Positions 57,066 to 64,000 of a stretch of 64,000 bases of DNA are shown piece after piece; position 1 is the stretch's first letter; the number at the start of each line of letters is the position of its first letter. A program made the translations under genes and the position numbers. The notes below the pieces were generated by a model. That model was not told the origin of the DNA, did not search any database, and saw only the letters and a program-made list of their open reading frames with translations. This DNA comes from Actinoplanes ianthinogenes (GTDB lineage: Bacteria; Actinomycetota; Actinomycetes; Mycobacteriales; Micromonosporaceae). The stretch covers positions 8,252,501-8,316,500 of the forward strand of contig NZ_AP023356.1 in assembly GCF_018324205.1 (NCBI RefSeq), read 5' to 3'.

Positions 57066-57698
57066 CTAAACAGCGGACCGGCCGACGTTGTCGTCGAGCC
57101 AGTGGCGCAGCGGCAGGCTCTCCCGGAGGAACTCGACGATCCGCTTCTGCGCGGCGGCCGTGCCCAGCCACGCCGCCGGTGCCCACTCCTTCCAGGTGGT
57201 CAGGCCCTTGTGGCGGAGCAGGTCGATCCGCGGATGATCTTTCGGAAAGCCCCGGGGCGTGGTCTTCAGGCTGCCGTGCCCGTGCACGCCGATCCCGGCC
57301 TTCTCGATCCCGGCGATGACCTCGGTCAGCTCCGTGCCGGTTTGCTCGTCCACCACGGCCCGCCGATAGCGCTCCAGCTGCCCGGCGTCCAGCTGGTAAT
57401 ACCCGGACCCGGCGGCCAGCCCGTCCGCGGAGAGCTGGATGTACCCGCCCGCGCTCAGCCACGCGCCCAGGTGCGTCTTGTACGGCGTCTTGTCCTTGCT
57501 GAACCGCACGTCCCGGTACGGCCGGAAGATCTTCCCCGGCCCGAACTCCGGTTCCAGCGCCGCGAGCAGCTCCGCCATCGGCCCGCGCACCCGGCTCTCG
57601 TAGAACTCCAGGTGCCGGGTCCAGTACGTCTTCGAGTTGTCAGCGGCGAGACCCTCGTAGAACTCGAGCGCCTCCACCGGCCAGCCGCGGAACGTCAT
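57066..57698 (-). CDS. DUF2461 (TIGR02453) family protein
   Basis: 210 residues: GWPVEALEFYEGLAADNSKT, YWTRHLEFYESRVRGPMAEL, then FRPYRDVRFSKDKTPYKTHL, YYQLDAGQLERYRRAV and a helical end. This matches the DUF2461/TIGR02453 family in length and all conserved segments (FYEGLAANNSK, RDVRFSKDKTPYK). The biochemical function is unknown. It is convergent with nothing near; the VOC gene follows on the same strand after 38 bases. Confidence 0.92.
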   Translation of the reverse strand: MTFRGWPVEALEFYEGLAADNSKTYWTRHLEFYESRVRGPMAELLAALEPEFGPGKIFRPYRDVRFSKDKTPYKTHLGAWLSAGGYIQLSADGLAAGSGYYQLDAGQLERYRRAVVDEQTGTELTEVIAGIEKAGIGVHGHGSLKTTPRGFPKDHPRIDLLRHKGLTTWKEWAPAAWLGTAAAQKRIVEFLRESLPLRHWLDDNVGRSAV

Positions 57699-57723
57699 GG
57701 GGCCAACGGTAGGACATGGCCGG

Positions 57724-58530
57724 TCAGTGCGAGGGCAGGCCGAGGCGCTCCAGGATCTCCCGGAGGCGGTGCCGGCCGCCCATCGACTCCGGACCCCGCA
57801 ACCGGGCCAGCACCCGGTCGCTCCATCCGCCGGCCAGCCCGTACCGCTCGTTGTAGGCGGCCAGCCGCGCGTCGTACGCCGGAATGTGCGCGTCCGCCGT
57901 GGCCGCGTCGTACACCTCCCGGTGCAGCACCGCGGCCTGCGGCAGGCGCGGTTTGACCCCGGCCCGCTCGTCCGGGTCGGGCGTCCCGACGGCCAGCCCG
58001 AACGCCGCCACGGTGTGCGGCGGCAGCTTCAGCTCGGCCGCGATCTCTTCCGGGTGGTTGCGGACCGCGCCGACGAAGACCGAGCCCAGGCCCAGCGACT
58101 CGGCGGCGAGCACCGCGTTCTGCGCCGCGAGCGCCGCGTCCACGAAGGTGATGACGGTGCTCTCCAGGTAGTCCGCGGCGGCCACCGTGGTGCCCGCCTG
58201 CCGGGCCAGGCGGCGGGCCCGGTCCAGGTCGGCGATCCAGAGCAGGAACAGCGGGGCCTGCGCGATGAACGCCTGGTTCCCGGCGAGCGCGGCGAGCCGG
58301 GAGCGCCGGTCCGGGTCGCGGACCGCGACGACGCTCCAGGCCTGGAGGTTCGACGAGGTGGGCGCCGACTGGGCGGCGGCGACCAGTGCGGTCAGCTCGT
58401 CCTCGGTGACGTCGCGGCCGGTGAAGCGGCGCACCGAGCGCCGGGCCAGCTGGAGCCGCAGCGTGTCGGTGAGCACGGCGAGGCGCGCGTCGGGGTCGCC
58501 GTAGCGGGCGGGGGTGAGCAGGTCGGTCAC
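57724..58530 (-). CDS. Nitroreductase-family FMN protein (NfsA-like)
   Basis: 268 residues. The FMN-binding start is RRSVRRFTGRDVTEDELTAL, followed by AAQSAPTSSNLQAWSVVAVR, LAAQNAVLAAESLGLGSVFV, GAVRNHPEEIAAELKLPP, HTVAAFGLAVGTPDP. The C-terminal tail with YDARLAAYNERYG is typical of NfsA/FRP-type reductases of the flavin and nitroarene class. It is divergent from the LLM monooxygenase, which needs reduced FMN: a nitroreductase-like flavin reductase is a plausible partner. A 25-bp inverted repeat lies between them. Confidence 0.92.
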   Translation of the reverse strand: MTDLLTPARYGDPDARLAVLTDTLRLQLARRSVRRFTGRDVTEDELTALVAAAQSAPTSSNLQAWSVVAVRDPDRRSRLAALAGNQAFIAQAPLFLLWIADLDRARRLARQAGTTVAAADYLESTVITFVDAALAAQNAVLAAESLGLGSVFVGAVRNHPEEIAAELKLPPHTVAAFGLAVGTPDPDERAGVKPRLPQAAVLHREVYDAATADAHIPAYDARLAAYNERYGLAGGWSDRVLARLRGPESMGGRHRLREILERLGLPSH

Positions 58531-58551
58531 GGGTACTCCTTGCGTCGGGCA

Positions 58552-58576
58552 GCTTCCATATATTAGCTATAGAAGC
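58552..58576. promoter_or_regulatory. Inverted repeat between the nitroreductase and LLM genes (GCTTC-N15-GAAGC)
   Basis: GCTTC and GAAGC enclose an AT-rich stretch, CATATATTAGCTATA, which itself has TATA-like symmetry. It lies 21 bases before the nitroreductase start and 26 before the LLM start. It may be the shared operator or include promoter elements for both. Confidence 0.45.
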
Positions 58577-58602
58577 GATAGGAAATAACCGGGAGGCCGC
58601 TG

Positions 58603-59643
58603 ATGAGTTCCGAATTCCTCTGGTACATCCCCAACCAGGATCGTCCGGGCCACCGTGGCGACGACGTGGTCGCCGGGCACAACAGCCTGGAGACCCTGAC
58701 CAGCCACGCCCGGGCCTGCGAGGAGCACGGCTGGGGCGGCGCCCTGATCGGCACCGGCTGGGGCCGCCCGGACACCTTCACGGTCGCCACCACGCTGGCC
58801 GCCCGCACCACCACGTTCCAGCCGCTGATCGCGGCCCGCCCCGGATACTGGCGGCCGGCCCACTTCGCCTCGGCGGCGGCCACGCTCCAGCACCTCACCG
58901 GCGGCCGCGTGCTGATCAACATCGTGTCCGGGAAGGACAATCTCGCCGCCTACGGCGACGCGGAGGGGGACCAGGCGCATCGGTACGCCCGGACCCGCGA
59001 GTTCCTGCGCATCGTGCGCCGCCTGTGGGCCGAGGAGAACGTCACCTATCAGGGCGAGCACTTCCAGGTCACCGGCGCCACCGTGGTGCCCCGGCCGGCC
59101 GAGCCACCACGGCTCTACTTCGGCGGCGCCTCCCCGGCGGCCGAGCGGGTGGCCGCGGCGGAGGCGGACGTGCAACTGTTCTGGGGCGAGCCGCTGGACG
59201 GCGTACGGGAAAGGATCGAACGTCTCCGGCAGCTCAGCCGTGAGCTGGGCCGCGAACATCGGCCACTGGAATTCGGCCTGCGAGTGACCACGCTGGTCCG
59301 GGACACGACCGAGCAGGCCTGGGCCGACGCCGAGGCGAAGGTCGCCGAGATGGCCCGCAACCACCAGGCCGACCCGATCCGCAAGGGCGCGGTCGGGCAG
59401 CAGCGGCTGCTCGACCTGGCCGAGCGCGGCGAGGTCCTGGACGACAACCTGTACACCGCGCCGGGCCGCTACGGTGGCGGCGGCGCCGGCACCACCTGGC
59501 TGGTCGGCTCGGCCCAGGACGTGGCCAAGTCGCTGCGCAAGTACCAGGACTTGGGGATCAGCCACTTCGTGCTCTCCGACACGCCCTACCTCCCGGAGAT
59601 CAGGAGGCAGGGCGAGCAGTTGCTGCCGTTGCTCAGAGCGTGA
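58603..59643 (+). CDS. LLM-class flavin monooxygenase (SsuD alkanesulfonate monooxygenase-like)
   Basis: 346-residue TIM-barrel enzyme using reduced FMN and O2. The start MSSEFLWYIPNQDRPGHRGD, then ARACEEHGWGGALIGTGWG, FQPLIAARPGYWRPAHFASA, AATLQHLTGGRVLINIVSG, and VPRPAEPPRLYFGGASPAAE match SsuD-type proteins closely. It cleaves C-S or similar bonds in SsuD relatives. It is divergent from a nitroreductase that may supply FMNH2. A sulfonate-type importer and an AprAB-like pair lie 4 kb away, so a sulfur role is suggested. Its 3' end overlaps the chemoreceptor by 11 bases. GGGAGG precedes the ATG. Confidence 0.92.
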   Translation: MSSEFLWYIPNQDRPGHRGDDVVAGHNSLETLTSHARACEEHGWGGALIGTGWGRPDTFTVATTLAARTTTFQPLIAARPGYWRPAHFASAAATLQHLTGGRVLINIVSGKDNLAAYGDAEGDQAHRYARTREFLRIVRRLWAEENVTYQGEHFQVTGATVVPRPAEPPRLYFGGASPAAERVAAAEADVQLFWGEPLDGVRERIERLRQLSRELGREHRPLEFGLRVTTLVRDTTEQAWADAEAKVAEMARNHQADPIRKGAVGQQRLLDLAERGEVLDDNLYTAPGRYGGGGAGTTWLVGSAQDVAKSLRKYQDLGISHFVLSDTPYLPEIRRQGEQLLPLLRA

Positions 59644-61240
59644 AGCCGGCGACCAGTTCGCGCAGCTCACTGCTGGTCCGGGCCAGGCTCGCCGCGTTCT
59701 GCTGAGCCTGGTTGACCACCGCGGTCGTGGTGCCGACCGCGGTCGCCACCCCGGCGATGCTGGTGGCGATCGCGGTGCTGCTGTCCGCGACCTCGGCCAC
59801 GTTGCGGCCCATCTCGCTGGTCGTGGCGGTCTGCTCCTCGACGGCGGCCGCGATCAGCGTCTGGAAGTCGCTGATCCGGGCCACCACCTCGCCGATCTGG
59901 CCGATCGCGCCGACCGCGTCCGACGAGTCGGCCTGGATCGCGTCGACCAGCCGGCTGATCTCCTCGGTCGCCTTCGCGGTCTCCTGCGACAGCTCCTTCA
60001 CCTCGCCGGCCACCACCGCGAAGCCCTTGCCGAGCTCACCGGCGCGGGCCGCCTCGATGGTCGCGTTGAGCGCGAGCAGGTTGGTCTGCTCGGCGATCGC
60101 GGTGATCATCGCGATCACCTTGCTGATCTCCGCGGAAGACGCGCCGAGCTTGCCGACGGTCTGGTTGGTGCGGTCCACCACGCCGACCGCCTCACCGGCG
60201 ACCTTCGCGGCCTCACCGGCGTTGCGGGCGATCTCGTCGATCGCCTGGGTCATCTCCGAGCTGCCGGCCTGCAGGGTGTGCACGTTGCCGGAGACGTGGT
60301 CGGCCGAGTCGGCCACCGCGGTGGCCTGGGCGTCCATCTCGCCGCTGGCCGCGGCGATCCGCGCGGAGACCTCGGACAGCTCGGTCGAGGCGGTGGAGAC
60401 CGTCCCGGCGTGCCCGGCGATCGCCGCCATCGTCTCGCTGAGCGACTCGGCGGTCCGGTTCACCGCGTCGCCGAGGCGGCCCAGCTCGTCCTTGCGGTCC
60501 AGCTCGACCCGCACGGTCAGGTCCCGCTCGGCGAGCCGCTTCAGCGCGCCGACCACCCGGGCGAGCGGGCCGGTGACCGAGCGGGTCACCCAGACGCCCA
60601 TCAGCACCGCGAGGACCAGCGCCAGGCCCAGCGCGATGGCGAGCATCCGCAGCGCGGTGTCCCGGACCCGCTGCACCTCCCCGTGGAGGACGTCGGCCCG
60701 GGCGTTGACCGATTCGTCGATGGCCGCGGTGATGTCCAGGACTTTTCCGTACGCCGCCCCGGCCTCCCCGCCGTTGATGCTGTCCATCGCCTTGACCCGG
60801 CCCGCCCGGTCGTCCGACGACAGCCACTGCATGACCTTGGTGTCCCAGCGGAAGAAGTCGTCCCAGGCCGGCTTGAGCTTGGCGAACTCGGCACGCTCGG
60901 CGTCGGTCATGTCCGCGGTGTGTGTGGCCGCGAGCCCGGCGTAGATGGCGTCCTTGGACTTCATCTCGCCCTTGCGGTTGTAGCCGTCCGAGGCCTTCGG
61001 GTATCCGTAGGCGCCCACGTCGGACACCACCAGTCCCTGCCAGCCGGTCACGTCGGCGGCGTTGAACTTGGCGTCCTGGATGTCGTCGCGCAGCCGCTCC
61101 AGCACGGCCAGCTGGCTCTCCGCGCCGACCTGCTGGCGCATGCCCCACCAGCCGACGCCGGCCGAGGTGACGATGAGGCTGGTCAGGACCAGATATGACG
61201 CGCCGAGCCGTTTCCCGACGCTCACATCACCGATTCGCAT
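59633..61240 (-). CDS. Methyl-accepting chemotaxis protein
   Basis: 535-residue chemoreceptor. A first membrane helix (ASYLVLTSLIVTSAGVGWWG) and a second (about 195-215, ALGLALVLAVLMGVWVTR) flank a periplasm-side four-helix domain. A HAMP follows (ALKRLAERDLTVRVELDRKD), then the signalling domain with the hairpin tip IAEQTNLLALNATIEAARAG, GKGFAVVAGEVKELSQETAK. The heptads fit a long coiled coil. It implies flagellar or other MCP-dependent behaviour, as in motile-spore actinomycetes. No CheA/W gene is nearby. The tail overlaps the convergent LLM gene. Confidence 0.95.
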   Translation of the reverse strand: MRIGDVSVGKRLGASYLVLTSLIVTSAGVGWWGMRQQVGAESQLAVLERLRDDIQDAKFNAADVTGWQGLVVSDVGAYGYPKASDGYNRKGEMKSKDAIYAGLAATHTADMTDAERAEFAKLKPAWDDFFRWDTKVMQWLSSDDRAGRVKAMDSINGGEAGAAYGKVLDITAAIDESVNARADVLHGEVQRVRDTALRMLAIALGLALVLAVLMGVWVTRSVTGPLARVVGALKRLAERDLTVRVELDRKDELGRLGDAVNRTAESLSETMAAIAGHAGTVSTASTELSEVSARIAAASGEMDAQATAVADSADHVSGNVHTLQAGSSEMTQAIDEIARNAGEAAKVAGEAVGVVDRTNQTVGKLGASSAEISKVIAMITAIAEQTNLLALNATIEAARAGELGKGFAVVAGEVKELSQETAKATEEISRLVDAIQADSSDAVGAIGQIGEVVARISDFQTLIAAAVEEQTATTSEMGRNVAEVADSSTAIATSIAGVATAVGTTTAVVNQAQQNAASLARTSSELRELVAGFTL

Positions 61241-61382
61241 GGTTTCTCCCGCACTCTGGTGATCAGCCAGTCGGCGGAGCAGTGCGCGACCTGAGGCGAT
61301 TCGAGCAATCCGGCCTGCTCTTTGCGTCGTCCGGCGCGCGCGTCACGGTCTGATGGCGGGAGCTCGGTAAAAATCCTACCTT

Positions 61383-61781
61383 TCAATCGTTGATCACCAG
61401 GTCGCCGGCCGACTGATAATGGCGGCCGAAATACTGCCCCCGGGAATACACGAGGGTGCCGCGTCGCGATTCCTGCCGGGGAAGTGCGGCCATCTGCCGC
61501 AGCGTTTCCCGGAGGTCGTCGCGGGCTCCCGGATTCGCGGTCAGGAATTCATCGATTCGCCGGCGCCAGTCGCCGCGCACGGCCCCCTCGGTCGGGCCGG
61601 CCCCGCCGCGCCGGGCCACGGCGACGATCCGCTCCGCGCTGTCCAACTCCACCTCCAGGCATCCGGCCTGGTCCGGACGGTTCCGCCGCCAGACTCCGGC
61701 GAGCAGGGACCGGGCCTGCCGCCACGCGTCGGTGGCCATCAGCGCCACGATCGTGGTGGCGGCATCGATGTCGGCAGCCAT
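61383..61781 (-). CDS. Small hypothetical protein of the actinobacterial conflict-system type
   Basis: 132 residues: TDAWRQARSLLAGVWRRNRP, ECLE-like GCLEVELDSAERIVAVARRG, DEFLTANPGARDDLRETLRQ, and a C-terminal GQYFGRHYQSAGDLVIND. The pattern of a TDAW-ARxLLAxxWRR helix, an LDAxE segment, a GDWRRRIDEFL segment and a strand-rich terminal part is reminiscent of small actinobacterial proteins found beside NACHT, CATRA and other conflict systems, but I cannot name the family. The last part may bind or form an amyloid-like or pentapeptide-like edge. It is alone here. Confidence 0.6.
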   Translation of the reverse strand: MAADIDAATTIVALMATDAWRQARSLLAGVWRRNRPDQAGCLEVELDSAERIVAVARRGGAGPTEGAVRGDWRRRIDEFLTANPGARDDLRETLRQMAALPRQESRRGTLVYSRGQYFGRHYQSAGDLVIND

Positions 61782-62011
61782 GCAGCTCTCCGATTAATGA
61801 TCATTCCGGACGGGACGGCGAATTCTATGGCCGCGGCGTTCAAGGTCGTAACCGCAGTTTCGGCGCGCCGCCCGAACGTCATTCTTTCCAGGTCGTATCC
61901 AAAGATCAAAAACCGCTTAGGGTACGCGTGGAGCGCTCGCCGGATCTCGCAGGTTTGAAGTCGGCCGCCCGTGGAATCACGGTCCCGACAACCGCGCACA
62001 GGGACGATGAC

Positions 62012-62380
62012 ATGACACTTCTCGTGGTCGCCGACGATCATGACGACATCCGCATGATCATGGCGCGTGTCCTGCGGCGCGCGGGGTACACGGTGGTCGA
62101 GGCGGCCGACGGCGCCGAGGCGCTGCGGGCCGTGCGGGAGCAGTCGCCGGCCGCGGTGGTCAGCGACATCGACATGCCGGTGATGTCCGGCATCGACCTG
62201 TGCCGGGAGCTGCGCGCCGACCCGGCGACCAGGGACCTGCCGGTGATCTTGGTGAGTGGCAGCCTGCTGCCCGGGGACGAGCGCCCGGCCCAGGCGCAGG
62301 CGACCGCGGTGATCACCAAGCCGTTCGCCCCTCAGGGACTGGTCGAGTCGGTGCGCGCGCTGGTGCCGTCGGCCGGCTGA
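62012..62380 (+). CDS. Single-domain response regulator
   Basis: 122 residues, only a CheY-like receiver: LVVADDHDDIRMIMARVLRR, the phosphoacceptor in AAVVSDIDMPVMSGIDLCRE, Ser in ILVSGSLLPG and the Lys in AVITKPFAPQG. It has no output domain, so it must act through a protein partner. Its 3' end overlaps the 3' end of the convergent sensor kinase by 49 bases, in an unusual tail-to-tail arrangement. The kinase may phosphorylate it, but this is inference. Confidence 0.92.
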   Translation: MTLLVVADDHDDIRMIMARVLRRAGYTVVEAADGAEALRAVREQSPAAVVSDIDMPVMSGIDLCRELRADPATRDLPVILVSGSLLPGDERPAQAQATAVITKPFAPQGLVESVRALVPSAG

Positions 62381-63948
62381 CGACACGGCAGCCGCACGGC
62401 GATCCGCGCGCCGGGTGTCGGCCCGGGCACGAACCGGATGCTGCCGTGGTGGCGTTCGACGATCGCCCGGCTGATCGTCAGGCCCAGGCCGCTGCCCGGG
62501 ACACGCTGGTCCCGTGCCTGCCGGGAGCGGTAGAACCGGTTGAACACGTGGTCCTGCTCGTCGTCGGGGAGGCCCGGACCGTGGTCGGTGACGAGCAGCT
62601 CGACCACCGCCGGGATCGGCCGGGTCAGCGCCACGGTCACCGTGCTGTGCGGCGGGCTGTGCTTCACGGCGTTCGCGAGCAGGTGGTCGGCCACCTGACG
62701 CAGGCGCTTCGGATCGCCGGTGACCTGGGCGTCCGGGCAGAGGTCGAGCCGCAGGGCGACGGCGGCGGTGGCCGCGTCCGGCCCGGCGGCCCGCACCGCG
62801 TCGGTCACCGTGGCGGCCAGGTCGACCGGCTCGTCGGCGAGAACGGTGTGGCCGTTGTCGATGCCGGCCAGATCCAGCAGGTCGTCGACGATGTGCCGCA
62901 GTGTGGCGCCGTTGCGCCCGAGCACGTCGAGGACGTCCGGCAGCTCCTCGGCCGCGGTCGCCGGGTCGGCGTCGCGCAGCAGGTCGATGTAGGCGGCGAT
63001 CGAGGTCAGCGGGGTGCGCAGCTCATGTCCGACCAGGGCGAGGTACTCGTCCTTGGTGTGCTCCAGAGCCGCCGTCAGCTCCTCGGCGCGCCGCTGGTCG
63101 GTGACGTCCCGCAGGCAGGCGACCGCGCCGAGGCAGTCGCCCTGGCCGCCCATGATCGGTTGCGCGTCGGTGCTGATCGTGCGGATGCTCTGGTCCGGCG
63201 CCTCGGCGAGGAACTCGACGTCGCGCAGCGTCTCGCCGTTCAGGGCCCGGATCAGCGGGAGCCGGTCCGGCGTGACCGGCTCGCCGTCCGCGTCGACCAG
63301 GACGGTGTGCCGGGTCCAGTCCGCCGGGTCCGGGGACGTCTCCGGGGAACCGGTCAACCGGCGGACGGCCTCGTTCGTGAAGATCAGGCGGCCGTCGGCG
63401 TCACAGGCGGCGACGCCGATCCGCAGGCTCTGCAACAGCGTGTCCAGGAAACGGTGCTCGCGGTCGGCCTGGTCCCGGGCGAACTGCACGGCCACGAACG
63501 CGGCGCACGCCTGCGCCGCGTTGTCGATCACCGCCAGTTCGTCGCAGGTCCAGGCCCGGGGCTGGAGGTCGACCACCGCGAGCACGCCGACGATCCGACC
63601 GTCCGGGTCGCGGACCGGGAACCCGGCGTACCCGCGCGCCCCGAGATCCACGGCCGGCGCGCCGCCGGGCACCCGCCCGTCGCCGGTGATGTCCGTGATG
63701 ATCACCGGGCGGTCCTCGGTGACGACCAATCCGGCGATCGTCGAGCGCGCCGGGACGGTCCCGGTCCGTGGCCAGTGCGCCGGGATCCCCGCCGAGCCGG
63801 CCATCCGCAACTGGTCACCGTCGGCCAGCAGGATCAGCGCGGCCGGGGCGTGTACCGCGCTCGCGACGACCGCGGCGAACCTGGCGGCGGTGACGTCGGG
63901 GATGCCGTCCGAGCTCAGGTGCGAGATCCGGCGCCCCGGGGACTCCAT
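62332..63948 (-). CDS. GAF-PAS sensor histidine kinase
   Basis: 538 residues with no membrane helix. The GAF domain (about 20-160) has LGARGYAGFPVRDPDGRIVG. A PAS domain follows (about 170-290): LQSLRIGVAACDADGRLIFT then GAVACLRDVTDQRRAEEL. The HisKA domain has the phosphoacceptor in YLALVGHELRTPLTSIAAYI. The ATPase domain shows LLANAVKHSPPHSTVTVALT (N-box), VTDHGPGLPDDEQDHVFNRF and SGLGLTISRAIVERHHG (G-boxes). It is convergent with and overlaps the single-domain regulator. The start ATG at 63948 is close to the window end. Confidence 0.95.
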   Translation of the reverse strand: MESPGRRISHLSSDGIPDVTAARFAAVVASAVHAPAALILLADGDQLRMAGSAGIPAHWPRTGTVPARSTIAGLVVTEDRPVIITDITGDGRVPGGAPAVDLGARGYAGFPVRDPDGRIVGVLAVVDLQPRAWTCDELAVIDNAAQACAAFVAVQFARDQADREHRFLDTLLQSLRIGVAACDADGRLIFTNEAVRRLTGSPETSPDPADWTRHTVLVDADGEPVTPDRLPLIRALNGETLRDVEFLAEAPDQSIRTISTDAQPIMGGQGDCLGAVACLRDVTDQRRAEELTAALEHTKDEYLALVGHELRTPLTSIAAYIDLLRDADPATAAEELPDVLDVLGRNGATLRHIVDDLLDLAGIDNGHTVLADEPVDLAATVTDAVRAAGPDAATAAVALRLDLCPDAQVTGDPKRLRQVADHLLANAVKHSPPHSTVTVALTRPIPAVVELLVTDHGPGLPDDEQDHVFNRFYRSRQARDQRVPGSGLGLTISRAIVERHHGSIRFVPGPTPGARIAVRLPCRQPADGTSARTDSTSP

Positions 63949-64000
63949 GTTCTGAGGTAACCATGATCACCGCCGCCGCGTGGCGCGATCCGCCACAGTC

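Noticed and set aside
1..64000. tRNA, rRNA, transposase, integrase or att sites
   Set aside because: Looked for characteristic sequences by eye and saw none; a tRNA scan could still find one.

Overview
The window comes from a very GC-rich actinomycete, most likely Micromonosporaceae (Actinoplanes-like). This rests on the strong third-position GC bias, frequent GTG/TTG starts, leaderless-type promoters, RbpA, the lnt-ppm1 pair and DinB/mycothiol-type proteins. It is an inference from gene content and style, not from a phylogeny. No rRNA, tRNA, CRISPR array, transposase, integrase or replication origin was seen.

Layout. 1-10.6 kb: the 5' part of a membrane GAF/PAS/GGDEF signalling gene, a secreted phosphoesterase, an MFS exporter, a propeller-like protein, two PRC-barrel stress proteins, a decayed TetR gene beside a large minisatellite, a 5'-3' exonuclease and an aldo/keto reductase. 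10.7-15.5 kb: an FtsX-type ABC permease and its ATPase, divergent from a NarL-type two-component pair. 15.5-26.4 kb: small metabolic and regulatory genes (acyl-CoA dehydrogenase, Lrp, DinB proteins, esterase, a frameshifted hydroxyurea/streptomycin-type kinase, TetR plus oxidoreductase, hemerythrin, arylamine N-acetyltransferase, methyltransferase, CsbD). 26.4-34.3 kb: a lysine aminomutase cluster, with kamA divergent from kdd-amidohydrolase-kamD-kamE-kal-glmL-like. It makes beta-lysine, then 3,5-diaminohexanoate, then 5-amino-3-oxohexanoate. The usual cleavage enzyme Kce is absent and a metal amidohydrolase sits inside the operon. 34.3-39.7 kb: a possible ncRNA, lnt-ppm1, fxsA, rbpA with a SigR-type promoter, and a coiled-coil protein.

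40.2-47.8 kb: a phosphoribosyltransferase-like protein, a phosphotransferase fused by frameshift to an RNase H-like gene, then an 847-residue protein with HIRAN-like modules, a proline-rich linker, a DUF4041-like coiled-coil region and a Mug113/T5orf172-type GIY-YIG nuclease. This last gene is the best candidate for an undescribed system: it has the nuclease half of the membrane anti-phage protein SNIPE but no visible membrane anchor. 48.7-55.5 kb: a tightly overlapping operon for a dicluster ferredoxin, a NitT/TauT/sulfonate-type ABC transporter and an AprA-like flavoprotein with HEAT repeats, next to a GntR regulator. 55.7-59.6 kb: an SRPBCC-ArsR operon with paired operators, VOC, DUF2461, nitroreductase and an SsuD-like flavin monooxygenase. 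59.6-64 kb: a chemoreceptor, a small conflict-type protein, and a response regulator and sensor kinase that overlap tail to tail.

A recurring theme is minisatellites. At least seven unrelated tandem repeats (24, 34, 56, 60, 63, about 72 and 114 bp units) lie in intergenic spaces or at the 3' ends of genes. One abuts a decayed gene, two are translated, and the 63-bp family can fold into hairpins.
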